Origin: an uncultured Prevotellaceae bacterium | Lineage (GTDB): Bacteria > Bacteroidota > Bacteroidia > Bacteroidales > Bacteroidaceae | NCBI GenBank assembly: GCA_900318775.1 | Contig: ONLY01000016.1 | Coordinates: 1-64,000 of the forward strand | Length of the DNA: 64,000 nt | Direction: 5' to 3' | Part shown: positions 49,801-57,665 of the stretch, piece by piece | Layout of the letters: the number at the start of each line of letters is the position of its first letter | Position numbering within the stretch: position 1 is the first letter of the stretch | Notes under the pieces: model-generated | The model's input: only the letters and a program-made list of their open reading frames with translations | Told to the model about the DNA's origin: nothing | The model's database searches: none | Made by a program: the position numbers and the translations under genes

Positions 49801-50067
49801 GCCGAATGCCAAGAGGATGCCGTCAGGACGCTCCTTCTTGATGATTTCGGTAACAAAAAAGGTATTGACGGGCAAGAAATAAACCTTGTCTGCAATACCT
49901 TCACTCGTTTGAATGGTTGCCACATTCGGATTAACCAGCACCGACCGGATGCCTTCTTCCCGAAGCGCTTTGAGCGCCTGACTACCCGAGTAGTCGAACT
50001 CACCTGCTTGTCCAATCTTCAAGGCTCCAGAGCCCAAGACAAGCACCTTCTTCAGTTGCTTCTTCAT
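46834..50067 (-). CDS. carB: Carbamoyl-phosphate synthase large subunit
   Basis: It makes carbamoyl phosphate for pyrimidine and arginine synthesis from ammonia, bicarbonate and two ATP. Two ATP-grasp halves are evident (GSGALKIGQAGEFDYSGSQAL and GSGAYRIGSSVEFDWCSV), followed by the C-terminal MGS-like regulatory domain (AMISSGGTKEKVAM). At 1077 aa it is full length. carA is not in the window on either side. The -7 element TACCTTTG is on the minus strand at 50215-50208, giving a leader of about 130 nt. Confidence 0.95.
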   Translation of the reverse strand: MKKQLKKVLVLGSGALKIGQAGEFDYSGSQALKALREEGIRSVLVNPNVATIQTSEGIADKVYFLPVNTFFVTEIIKKERPDGILLAFGGQTALNCGTELFQKGILKEYGVEVLGTSVEAIMNTEDRDLFVKELNKVNLKVPVSQACETMEDAIATARRIGYPIMIRSAYALGGLGSGVCPDEETFKQVAESAFTFAPQVLVEESLKGWKEIEFECIRDANDHCFTVASMENFDPLGIHTGESIVVAPTCSLTEEQVKMLQDITIKCVRHLNIVGECNIQFAFNAVTNDYRIIEINARLSRSSALASKATGYPLAFVAAKIALGYTLDQIGEMGTTNSAYVAPSLDYLICKIPRWDLTKFVGVSRKIGSSMKSVGEIMSIGRTFEELIQKGLRMIGQGMHGFVGNDHTKFDNLDDELANPTDLRIFAIAQALEEGYTIDRIVELTKIDPWFIERLKNIVDYKHKLETYNAVEDIPADVMRQAKVWGFSDFQIARFVRKEAAENMERENLAVRAHRKKLGILPAVKRIPTVASEHPDLTNYLYMTYAVEGYDVNYYAHEKSVVVLGSGAYRIGSSVEFDWCSVNAITTARKLGYKSIMINYNPETVSTDYDMCDRLYFDELSFERVLDVIDLENPRGVIVSVGGQIPNNLAMKLHRQSVPILGTSPVSIDRAENRNKFSAMLDQLGIDQPQWSALTSMDDVKAFVERVGFPVLVRPSYVLSGAAMNVCYDYEELERFLQMASEVSKEYPVVISQFMQETNEVEFDAVAKNGEVVEYAISEHVEFAGVHSGDATMVFPAQQISFATIRQIKKISRAIAKELNISGPFNIQYLAKGRDVKVIECNLRASRSFPFVSKVLKRNFIDTATRIMLDAPYEKPNKSEFDIDRMGVKASQFSFARLQNADPVLGVDMSSTGEVGCMGDIYEEALLNSLIATGYKIPSKDKAIMISSGGTKEKVAMLDAARALVAKGYTICASEGTAKFLNDNNVKATAVAWPDEENSDKPNVMKMIADHKFDLIVNIPKNHTKRELTNGYRIRRGAIDHNIPLITNARLASAFIEAFCQLGMEDLQIKSWQEYDA

Positions 50068-50412
50068 GTTTATATATTAAATATGTGGAATATATCGAAC
50101 CTAAAATCTGCTGCTCCCCACCTTTTCATCATCTCCAAAACTTCTGCGCAACAACTCTCATCCTTCAATATTCATCCCTCAGTTGTCATCTCATTTCAAA
50201 TCGGCTGCAAAGGTAAGAATTTTTCATCATCCACACACAAACATCCCATACTTTTTTCATCAATCGCCCTCAAAAATGCACAAAACGATACCAAAACACG
50301 CACATTTGTTTTAGCTTTGTCACTTATCAGCAGAATCACATGGCCAAATGTCAATACAGACCCGTAAAAGACGACACAAAATCTTCCCATCCATAAAAAA
50401 AACGAGAAATAT

Positions 50413-50445
50413 TTTGTTATTCACAAACAAGTCCCTAACTTTGTC
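50413..50445 (+). promoter_or_regulatory. Promoter of the 50500 membrane protein gene
   Basis: TTTG (50413-50416), 21 bp, TAACTTTG (50438-50445). The intergenic 50068-50499 carries this and the divergent carB promoter; nothing else was seen there. Confidence 0.65.
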
Positions 50446-50499
50446 ATAATCATATCTAAACCTAAACATCTTTTACAAACTTTTTTAACCACAAAGGAC

Positions 50500-51513
50500 A
50501 TGGAAAATACTCAGAAAAAGAGGCTGTTTATACAGCTACAATGCAGTGTCACTCTACTCGCATGCACCTTGTTGCCCGACTTCGGCAATGCTCTTAGCTC
50601 TCTCATTGGATTGGGTGGACTCAGCTTTGTTGTCATCATCGCCCGCATTATTGGATTGGTAGGAGCCGGACTAAGCGGCCATCAGCTCTATCAATCCTTG
50701 AAAGAATCCATTCCTCCAACCTTTCTTTACATCACAGCCGGCACATTGGCTCTTACGCTCTTGACGCTATTCCCCGGCATCCCCATTTGGCTGGACTATA
50801 TCGCTTTAGTGGGCGCGTTTATTGTGATGTACCTCAGCAAAAGCAGTTTGGGCATTTCCTGGAATTACGAAAGCACCCAAGGAGCCTATTTGATTCTATT
50901 AACCACTATCTTCATCTTTTACCACAACATTGATGACAAAATTTGCACCTCCATCGCAGGCTTCGTTGCCAACATCATCTTCCTTTTCTATGCATTGAGC
51001 AAATTCGGAAAATCATTGGATGCAGATGGACAAGCAAGTGTATCTAAATTGAAAATCGCTGCATGGTTAGGTGTCGCAGCCTCGTTCTTGATGACAGCGT
51101 TGGGATGGATTCCATTCTTAGGCATCGTCATCATTGTGATTTCTACCATTATTTCCATTATTGCTTACATCATACAACTCATTGCCTACGGGGATCTGTC
51201 TCATTGTGCCATTCTCGGAGAAGAAGGAAAAGCTGGAGCAGGGAAATTACGCACAAGCTTAGTCTTCATCATTATCGCCAGCATATTATCCCCCATCCCC
51301 GTCGTTGGTAAGGTAGGCGGTCTGCTCACCATCTTTGCCATGTGGTTCACATTCAAGGGATGGCACATGATTGTGAACGGTCTGGAAGCCGACCAGCAAG
51401 TACAAGAGCCTGCTACAGTCGAAGAGACCGTCAGCAATAATATGATTCAGGAAGCTGAGCCGCAAGTACAAGAACCCGACACGGTAGCGCCTCCAGCACC
51501 TACAGAAGAATAA
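50500..51513 (+). CDS. Multi-pass membrane protein of unknown function
   Basis: This 337-aa protein has about eight to nine hydrophobic segments (for example VVIIARIIGLVGAGLSG, YIALVGAFIVMYL and IVIIVISTIISIIAYIIQLIA). Its C-terminal 55 residues form an acidic, Pro/Glu-rich tail in which VQEPATVEE and VQEPDTVAPP are similar repeats. I recognise no family. It has its own promoter and is followed 30 bp later by the AsmA-like gene. Confidence 0.7.
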   Translation: MENTQKKRLFIQLQCSVTLLACTLLPDFGNALSSLIGLGGLSFVVIIARIIGLVGAGLSGHQLYQSLKESIPPTFLYITAGTLALTLLTLFPGIPIWLDYIALVGAFIVMYLSKSSLGISWNYESTQGAYLILLTTIFIFYHNIDDKICTSIAGFVANIIFLFYALSKFGKSLDADGQASVSKLKIAAWLGVAASFLMTALGWIPFLGIVIIVISTIISIIAYIIQLIAYGDLSHCAILGEEGKAGAGKLRTSLVFIIIASILSPIPVVGKVGGLLTIFAMWFTFKGWHMIVNGLEADQQVQEPATVEETVSNNMIQEAEPQVQEPDTVAPPAPTEE

Positions 51514-51543
51514 GGCCATCGCGTCGACATCGGACAGACCGCT

Positions 51544-53391
51544 ATGAAACCCAAATACAAGAAAGCACTTATAGTGACAGCCAGCACCATCATTGCGATG
51601 GTGCTGCTGTTGGGTGCAGCCACATTGCTGCTTAACACCTCCTATGTGCAGCAGCGCCTGCTGCAGAAAGCCGTCAGCATGCTGGCTGAGAAGCTCAACA
51701 CCCGCGTGGAAGTGGACAGCGTGAGTGTCAACCTCTTCGTGCCCTCCATGGCACTCTACGGACTTCGCATCGACGACCAGCAGGGAGATTCCCTTCTGCG
51801 CATGGAACAGCTGACAGCGCAAGTGAGTGTAGTGAACCTCTGGAAGCGCCAATTCCTCATCCAGCAAGTGAACACCGAAGGATTGGATGCCAAACTAGTA
51901 CAAAACGCAACAGACTCCGTTCCCAACTACCAGTTCCTCATCGATGCTTTCAAGAAGAAAGACACCCCTGAGAAAAGCGAAGGTCCTAAAGCCAAAAAGA
52001 AATGGGACGTGACACTTCACCCGCAGCAACTGCACATGCAGCGCACCCACATCTGCAGTCACAAAGACGGGAAGAAAAACGAGTTCACCATACAGCAGCT
52101 TGACATCAAGCGCAAGGACAAGGAATACCGCTACAGCATCGAAGGGCTGCAACTGGCCACCGACAACGGTACCCCACGCAAGAACACGGCGAACCCTCAC
52201 AAAGGGAAGTTCGATGCAGGACACCTGAACCTCTCTGCCACCCTCAAGGGAACAGCCTGCCTCATTGGCAAGGACAGCATCAGCGCCATTCTCAGTCAAG
52301 GCTCCATCCAAGATTCAGAGACCGGCATCAACATCAGCGATCTGCACCTCAACGCAGGCATCATGCCTCGCCAAACCATCACCCTGACAGACATTGCCCT
52401 CAAGCTAAGCTCCACCACCCTCGCCATCGAACGCGTCCACATCACCCTGCCCGACACCACAGCAGCACGCTCTTTGGCCTACGAGGCGGAAAACATCACG
52501 GGCCAAGTCATCCTGCACGACATCGCACAGCCCTTTGTGCCCGCACTAAAAAACTTCCATCTACCCCTGCAACTTAGCACCCACATAAGTGGTACTGCCA
52601 ACGAGATAAGAATCCCTTGGGTACAAGTCAGCACCAACGACAAGCGCCTCAACGTCACCGCCAATGGACGCATCAGCAATCTAGGCAAAGGACTGCGCCC
52701 CATCGTCAATTTCAACGTCACCCAACTGCGTTCCAAGCAAGGGATGGCAGAGAAAGTCATCAACCAGTTCATCGTAAAGAAACTCATGATGAACCAGCTG
52801 CGCCAGCTTGGCGACATCAGCTACAAAGGGCACTTCAACGTGGCACAGCGATGCGAGACCTTCACGGGCCGACTCGTCACCAAGGCTGGAGCCCTCAACT
52901 TCCGCTTCACCATCGACGGCAACAACGGGCGCCTTCTTGGCTCCTTCAACTCACCCGCCATCAAGGTAGGCCAAGTCATGGAGATGCCCAATATTGGCGA
53001 TGTGGATTGCCAAGCAGAGTTCAACATCGACATCTCAAAGATGCGTACAGCCAAGATACGTGGAAACAAAGACGGCAAACTTCCCATCGGCACCGTCACA
53101 GCCCTCATCAACGACTGCAGCTACAAGCGCACCCACGTCCGCAACATCAGCATCAATATCCAGAGCGACGGCACCAACGCCACAGGCGATATCCTGCAGC
53201 AAGGCAATCGCCGGCAAATCTCCTGCGAGTTCATCTACAACGAGAATGACCCCAAGCACAAACTGCGCATCATGAATCCCGGCATTCACTTCGGAAAGCC
53301 CAAGAACTCAGAAGCCTCGCAAGACAGCATAAAAATCAAAAAGAAGAAAGAAAGGAAAGAGAAGAAAAAGAAATCAACAGCTGAAGCCTGA
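51544..53391 (+). CDS. AsmA/TamB-like envelope protein
   Basis: An N-terminal membrane anchor (ALIVTASTIIAMVLLLGAATLLL) is followed by LAEKLNTRVEVDSVSVNLFVPSMALYGLRI at about residues 45-75, the usual start of AsmA/TamB-type beta-rich periplasmic proteins. These help lipids or proteins reach the outer membrane. At 615 aa it is much shorter than typical TamB proteins and ends with a Lys-rich tail (KKKKERKEKKKK), so it may be a shorter AsmA subfamily member rather than a truncation. Function is inferred. Confidence 0.7.
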   Translation: MKPKYKKALIVTASTIIAMVLLLGAATLLLNTSYVQQRLLQKAVSMLAEKLNTRVEVDSVSVNLFVPSMALYGLRIDDQQGDSLLRMEQLTAQVSVVNLWKRQFLIQQVNTEGLDAKLVQNATDSVPNYQFLIDAFKKKDTPEKSEGPKAKKKWDVTLHPQQLHMQRTHICSHKDGKKNEFTIQQLDIKRKDKEYRYSIEGLQLATDNGTPRKNTANPHKGKFDAGHLNLSATLKGTACLIGKDSISAILSQGSIQDSETGINISDLHLNAGIMPRQTITLTDIALKLSSTTLAIERVHITLPDTTAARSLAYEAENITGQVILHDIAQPFVPALKNFHLPLQLSTHISGTANEIRIPWVQVSTNDKRLNVTANGRISNLGKGLRPIVNFNVTQLRSKQGMAEKVINQFIVKKLMMNQLRQLGDISYKGHFNVAQRCETFTGRLVTKAGALNFRFTIDGNNGRLLGSFNSPAIKVGQVMEMPNIGDVDCQAEFNIDISKMRTAKIRGNKDGKLPIGTVTALINDCSYKRTHVRNISINIQSDGTNATGDILQQGNRRQISCEFIYNENDPKHKLRIMNPGIHFGKPKNSEASQDSIKIKKKKERKEKKKKSTAEA

Positions 53392-53443
53392 CGAAAGTTC
53401 GTTCCCTTTTTCGTTCCCTTTTTCGTTATAAATAGTCTTTTAT

Positions 53444-53474
53444 TTTGTTCTTCGCTGATTTTCTCGTAATTTTG
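53444..53474 (+). promoter_or_regulatory. Promoter of pyrH
   Basis: TTTG (53444-53447), 19 bp, TAATTTTG (53467-53474), about 100 nt before the pyrH ATG. Confidence 0.65.
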
Positions 53475-53575
53475 TGGCCCAAAGGGGGAGAAGTTCCTAT
53501 TTAACTTTACTTTTTACTCCAACACACTCTCCCTCTATCAATAGTTCAGAATTCTAAATTTAAGATATAGGTTTT

Positions 53576-54286
53576 ATGGCAAAATTCAAGCGTATCTTGC
53601 TGAAACTCTCGGGTGAGAGTCTGGCTGGCGAACAGAAACAGGGTATTAACGTAGAAAGACTGAATGAGTATGCCCAGCAAATCAAAGAGATTGCAGAGAT
53701 GGGGGTGCAGATTGGCATCGTCATCGGTGGTGGCAACATCTTCCGAGGACTGAGCGGAGCCGGCAAGGGCTTTGACCGTGTGAAGGGTGACCAGATGGGC
53801 ATGTGCGCCACGGTGATTAACTCGCTGGCGCTGTCGAGCGCGCTGGGGGCTATCGGGCAGAAGAACCGTGTGCTGACAGCCATCCGCATGGAACCTATCG
53901 GTGAGTTCTACAGCAAGTGGAAGGCTATTGAGGCGATGGAGAATGGTGAGGTAGTCATCATGAGCGCTGGCACGGGCTCTCCTTACTTCACCACAGACAC
54001 AGGCTCTTCGCTGCGCGGCATCGAGATTGAGGCAGACGTGATGCTGAAGGGCACGCGTGTAGATGGCGTCTATACGGCTGACCCCGAGAAGGACCCCACC
54101 GCGACAAAGTATCATGACATCACTTACGCAGACGTGATTGCTCAGGGCTTGAAGGTGATGGATATCACAGCAACAGCGATGTGCATGCAGAACAACTTGC
54201 CTATCTATGTGTTCAACATGGATGTGCTCGGCAACCTGAAGAAGGTGATGGAAGGCGAGGAGATTGGCACGCTGGTGCATAATTGA
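53576..54286 (+). CDS. pyrH: UMP kinase
   Basis: This hexameric kinase phosphorylates UMP to UDP. RILLKLSGESLAG, GGGNIFRG, LRGIEIEADVMLKGT and DGVYTADPEKDPTA are the bacterial UMP-kinase motifs. Length 236 aa is typical. It is followed by a long stretch of degenerate repeats. Confidence 0.96.
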   Translation: MAKFKRILLKLSGESLAGEQKQGINVERLNEYAQQIKEIAEMGVQIGIVIGGGNIFRGLSGAGKGFDRVKGDQMGMCATVINSLALSSALGAIGQKNRVLTAIRMEPIGEFYSKWKAIEAMENGEVVIMSAGTGSPYFTTDTGSSLRGIEIEADVMLKGTRVDGVYTADPEKDPTATKYHDITYADVIAQGLKVMDITATAMCMQNNLPIYVFNMDVLGNLKKVMEGEEIGTLVHN

Positions 54287-54296
54287 AGTATGAAGG

Positions 54297-54452
54297 CTGA
54301 GGGATGAAGGATGAAGGATGAAGTAAACTCCTCACTCCTAATTCCTCACTCCTAATTCCTCACTCCTAATTCCTAACTTCTCATTCCTAATTCCTAATTC
54401 CTCACTCCTAACTCCTAATTCCTCACTCCTAATTCCTCACTCCTAATTCAAA
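54297..54452. repeat. Degenerate 7- and 14-mer repeats after pyrH
   Basis: The block begins with GGATGAA units and continues as many imperfect copies of CTCCTAATTCCTCA up to the Sel1 gene ATG. The reverse-complement type (GGAATTA, GGAATGA) recurs at 55297-55364. It occupies the whole pyrH-Sel1 gap. Confidence 0.8.
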
Positions 54453-54455
54453 GAT

Positions 54456-55025
54456 ATGCGACAGATTATTTTTGTATTGATGCTCTTGGCGTGCATCGTG
54501 ACAAGGGCTCAGAGTGCAGATGCACTCTATGAACAGGGTAAGAAACTCTATGACGACAAGAAGTATGAGTTGGCTTACAAGAAACTTTTGCCTGCAGCTC
54601 AAAAGGGGCACAAGAAGGCACAGTACCGCGTGGGCCGCTGCTATGACAAGGGGCATGGCGTGGAGGAGGATAACCTGAAGGCATTCCAATGGTATTCAAA
54701 GTCGGCAGCCCAAGGTTTCCATAAGGCGCAGTACCAGCTAGGCCGCTGCTACAAGAAGGGCAAGGGCGTGAAGAAAGACAAGGTGAAAGCCTTCCAGTAT
54801 TTCTCCAAGGCGGCCAAGCAGGGCAACGCGAAGGCGCAGTTTGCTCTTGGCGAATGCTACTTCGAGGGCAAGGGCGTGGCGCAGGATAAGGCAAAAGCCA
54901 AGGCGCTGTTCCTGAAAGCGATTAGCGATGAGGATGATGGAGCAGAAATCCTGCAGGACCTCCGCGCTGATGCAGCTGATGGCGACGAAGATGCAATCGC
55001 CATCAAGAAGTTTATCGGAAAATGA
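54456..55025 (+). CDS. Sel1-like repeat (SLR) secreted protein
   Basis: A signal peptide (MRQIIFVLMLLACIVTRAQ) is followed by tandem Sel1-like repeats of about 36 residues: AQYRVGRCYDKGHGVEEDN, AQYQLGRCYKKGKGVKKDK and AQFALGECYFEGKGVAQDK, plus a degenerate first copy. SLR proteins act as protein-binding scaffolds, often in the envelope. The protein of 189 aa is short. No promoter is clear; its upstream DNA is all repeats. Confidence 0.85.
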   Translation: MRQIIFVLMLLACIVTRAQSADALYEQGKKLYDDKKYELAYKKLLPAAQKGHKKAQYRVGRCYDKGHGVEEDNLKAFQWYSKSAAQGFHKAQYQLGRCYKKGKGVKKDKVKAFQYFSKAAKQGNAKAQFALGECYFEGKGVAQDKAKAKALFLKAISDEDDGAEILQDLRADAADGDEDAIAIKKFIGK

Positions 55026-55140
55026 GGACGAGCCTCGTACATTGACCTAACGCGATACACAAGACCCCCTCAATCCCCCTGTTTAGGGGGAAGGGAAGAC
55101 GGAAACGAAAACGAAAAAAGGGACGAACACGAATAGCACA

Positions 55141-55242
55141 AACCTTTAGCTCGACGGAGTCAATCTCACGAATGGGAGCCTTGCGAGGCTCCTTTTTTTA
55201 TATCAAGAATTTGTTTGATTTGACTTCGTCGAGCTAAAGGTT
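55141..55242. repeat. Nested inverted repeat with internal terminator
   Basis: Arms of 23 nt at 55141-55163 and 55220-55242 pair with one mismatch (core TTTAGCTCGACG / CGTCGAGCTAAA). Inside, GGAGCC TTGCGA GGCTCC (55175-55192) is followed by seven Ts, a classic Rho-independent terminator, probably for the Sel1 gene. Upstream, CCCCCT GTTT AGGGGG (55075-55090) is another small hairpin. Confidence 0.85.
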
Positions 55243-55296
55243 CTTGCGAAGCAATTCCCACCCGAAAGGCCGCGCAAGCCCAACTGTCAATTTATA

Positions 55297-55697
55297 ATTA
55301 GGAATTAGGAATGAGGAATTAGGAGTGAGGAATGAGGAATGAGGAATGAGGAGTGAGGAGTTGTAGTTTAACTGTCAACTGTCAACTATCAACTGTCAAC
55401 TATCACCATCGTCCCCACCGCCTGGCTCGAACCACTGGAGTAATATAATTAATGAAAAATTAATGTTCCAATTAACGGCAAATTAATGTTGAATAAACAT
55501 ATAATTATCATCTAATCACTCCATATAATTAATCCTCCCTCAGACATTAGACATTAGACCTCAGACCTCTCAATTATCAATTGTCAACTGTCAAATGTCT
55601 AATGACTAAGGTCTAAGGTCTAAGGTCTAAGGTCTAAGGTCAAATGCCTGATGTCTGATGTCAACTGTCAACTGTCAACTGTCAACTACTCAAAGGT
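55297..55697. repeat. Mixed short-repeat region upstream of the phosphatase gene
   Basis: In order: GGAATTA/GGAATGA repeats (55297-55364), GTCAACT repeats (55369-55406), an AT-rich part with ATTAATG and ATAATTAAT motifs (55440-55535), AGACATT/AGACCTC units, GGTCTAA tandem copies (55610-55640) and again GTCAACT copies (55660-55690). No ORF is credible. Together with the nested inverted repeat this fills the 760 bp between the Sel1 and phosphatase genes. Confidence 0.8.
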
Positions 55698-55789
55698 CGC
55701 GTTAGCCCTAATTATGAATTATGAATTGTCAATTATGAATTAAATTTGTACCTTTGCATCAACGAATAACAAACAGACCTTCCATATCT

Positions 55790-57196
55790 ATGAAAAAGAT
55801 TCTCCTACTCGTCCTGCTCCTTGCAGGCGCCAGCGCACAAGCGCAGCTTCAGCGAACCGAAGCGTTCCGCACCAAATACAAGTTACAGGAAGTCGTGGTG
55901 ATGAGTCGCCACAACATCCGTTCTCCCCTCACCTCAGGCGGAGCCGCCTATATGCGCGTCACCCCCCACCAGTGGTTCCAGTGGACCTCCCCCTCCAGCC
56001 AGCTCTCCCTTCGTGGCGGCGTGCTCGAGACCGAGATGGGGCAGTACTTCCGCAAGTGGGTAGTAGGCGAAGGGCTTTTGCCCGACAACTGCCGTCCCAC
56101 AGGCGAAGAAGTCCTCTTCTACGCCAACTCACGCCAGCGCACCTTCGCCACCGCCAAATACTTCTCCGCAGGCTTCCTCCCCTTCGCCAACGTGGACATC
56201 ACCCACAAACTCGCAGAAGACAAGATGGACCCCACCTTCCTGCCCCAGTTCACCAAGATGAACGACACCTACCGCCAGCAAGTGCTCAGCGAGATGCAAG
56301 CCCTCCACGGCGGTCCGCAAGCATGGATGCAGAGCGTGCAGCCCACCCTCACCCACATGGAGCAAATCCTCGATATGGCCCACTCGCCAGCCGCCCTGCA
56401 AGGCGACACCCTCCATTTCCGCTTCGACGACACCCAGTTCAAGCTCGAGAAAGGCGACGAGCCCCGCATGACAGGCGGCTACACCCTTGCCAACAGCGTA
56501 GCCGATGCCCTCGTCCTGCAATGCTATGAGAGCGAGAGCATGGAAGCCTTCGGGCACCCCCTCACCACCCAGCAGTGGCGTGACATCTGCGCTGTGAAAG
56601 CCGTCTATGACGGACTCCTCTTCACCACCCACGCCGCTGCCATCAACCTCGCCCATCCCCTCGTGAGTCGCATCTACGAAGAGCTCCAGCGCACCGACCG
56701 CAAGTTCATGTTCCTCTGTGGCCACGACTCCAACCTCGCCAGCATCTCCGCTGCCCTCCGCTTCAATCTCCCAGAGACCGACAATGCCCTTGAGCTGCGC
56801 ACCCCCATCGGTTCCAAACTCGTCTTCGAGAAGTGGAGCGACGGCACCACCGACTACGTAGCCATCAACCTTGTCTATGCCACCCTTGCCCAGATGCAAG
56901 GCCGCGCCCTCCTCACCCCCGAGCAGCCCCCTATGGTGATGCCCGTCACCGTCCAGGGCCTCACCCCCAATGCCGATGGCCTCTACCTGCTCAGCGACCT
57001 CAACACCCGCTTCCTCGAGACCCTTGCCGAGTACGACGCCATCGAGGACCAGCCCACCGCCCTGCAGGCCCCTCCCCGCGCTATCCCCGCCACAGCCATC
57101 ATTCCCAACACCCCCACCTACACGCTCAGCGGCATCCAAGCCACCGACACCACACGCGGCATCCTCATCAACAACCGCAAGAAAATAAAAAAGTGA
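55790..57196 (+). CDS. Histidine-type (branch 2) phosphatase
   Basis: This secreted histidine phosphatase (phytase/acid phosphatase-like) has a signal peptide (MKKILLLVLLLAGASAQAQ), the phosphohistidine motif RHNIRSP at residues 40-46 (family RHGxRxP, with Asn replacing Gly) and the catalytic GHDSN with H312-D313. The substrate could be inositol phosphate. ATG 55790 is chosen because a -7 element TACCTTTG at 55749-55756 overlaps the longer frame starting at 55754. Codon third positions are unusually rich in C compared with neighbours. Length is 468 aa. Confidence 0.85.
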   Translation: MKKILLLVLLLAGASAQAQLQRTEAFRTKYKLQEVVVMSRHNIRSPLTSGGAAYMRVTPHQWFQWTSPSSQLSLRGGVLETEMGQYFRKWVVGEGLLPDNCRPTGEEVLFYANSRQRTFATAKYFSAGFLPFANVDITHKLAEDKMDPTFLPQFTKMNDTYRQQVLSEMQALHGGPQAWMQSVQPTLTHMEQILDMAHSPAALQGDTLHFRFDDTQFKLEKGDEPRMTGGYTLANSVADALVLQCYESESMEAFGHPLTTQQWRDICAVKAVYDGLLFTTHAAAINLAHPLVSRIYEELQRTDRKFMFLCGHDSNLASISAALRFNLPETDNALELRTPIGSKLVFEKWSDGTTDYVAINLVYATLAQMQGRALLTPEQPPMVMPVTVQGLTPNADGLYLLSDLNTRFLETLAEYDAIEDQPTALQAPPRAIPATAIIPNTPTYTLSGIQATDTTRGILINNRKKIKK

Positions 57197-57222
57197 AAGA
57201 GGGGCGGTGTTGATTTAAGACG

Positions 57223-57256
57223 GCCACGAACGAAAACGAAAACGAAAACGAAGAAC
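57223..57256. repeat. Short CGAAAA tandem repeat
   Basis: Several copies of CGAAAA/ACGAAG follow the phosphatase gene. A related CGAAAACGAAAA stretch is near 55103. It has no visible function. Confidence 0.6.
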
Positions 57257-57428
57257 GAAGCTGCGGGAAGTTGATTTAGGTCACACAGATAGCACAGATG
57301 GCACAGATTTCTGGAGCCTCCTACGGCTATCTCTTTTATATCCTTCGGATAGAAATCCGTCAAGAATCAATTTACAAATCTTAGGGCAAAGCCCAGAAAT
57401 AAGGTTCCTCTCACATTCCTTTCCCCAT

Positions 57429-57526
57429 AGCCTCAAAACCGACGTCGTCGATGTCGGTCAGTCGATGTCGTCGATGTCGGTTAACCGATGTCGTCGACAT
57501 CGGTTTTAGTGTAGTGGAAGGAGGCT
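57429..57526. repeat. CGATGTCG-based direct and inverted repeat
   Basis: TCGTCGATGTCGGT occurs as a direct repeat at 57445-57458 and 57468-57481 (23-bp period), followed by a perfect palindrome CCGATGTCGTCGACATCGG (57485-57503). AAAACCGA / TCGGTTTT and outer AGCCTC / GAGGCT arms can close the whole into a large hairpin. It may end the phosphatase transcript or be a protein-binding array. The remaining 57197-57598 shows only the CGAAAA repeat. Confidence 0.75.
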
Positions 57527-57598
57527 CTATAGAGATATGCCGTTTGCAAGTCAGAAGTTCCCTTTAATAATGACAATAAAAGAAAAAGAGAGCACCTT

Positions 57599-57629
57599 TT
57601 TGCGTCTATAACAAAAAAATGTACCTTTG
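57599..57629 (+). promoter_or_regulatory. Promoter of the WYL regulator gene
   Basis: TTTG (57599-57602), 19 bp, TACCTTTG (57622-57629). A GCACC sequence just upstream (57592-57596) resembles one half of the inverted repeat before cas12a. Confidence 0.7.
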
Positions 57630-57665
57630 CCCACATAAATCAAACTATCCTAAAACTGACACACC

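Noticed and set aside
55418-55442. tRNA T-arm-like sequence (GGTTCGAGCC on the minus strand)
   Set aside because: The stem is only about 3 bp and no acceptor, D-arm or anticodon arm can be folded around it.
56129-57139. 336-codon minus-strand open frame opposite the phosphatase gene
   Set aside because: Low-complexity Gly/Val/Glu-rich translation caused by the C-rich codons of the real gene.
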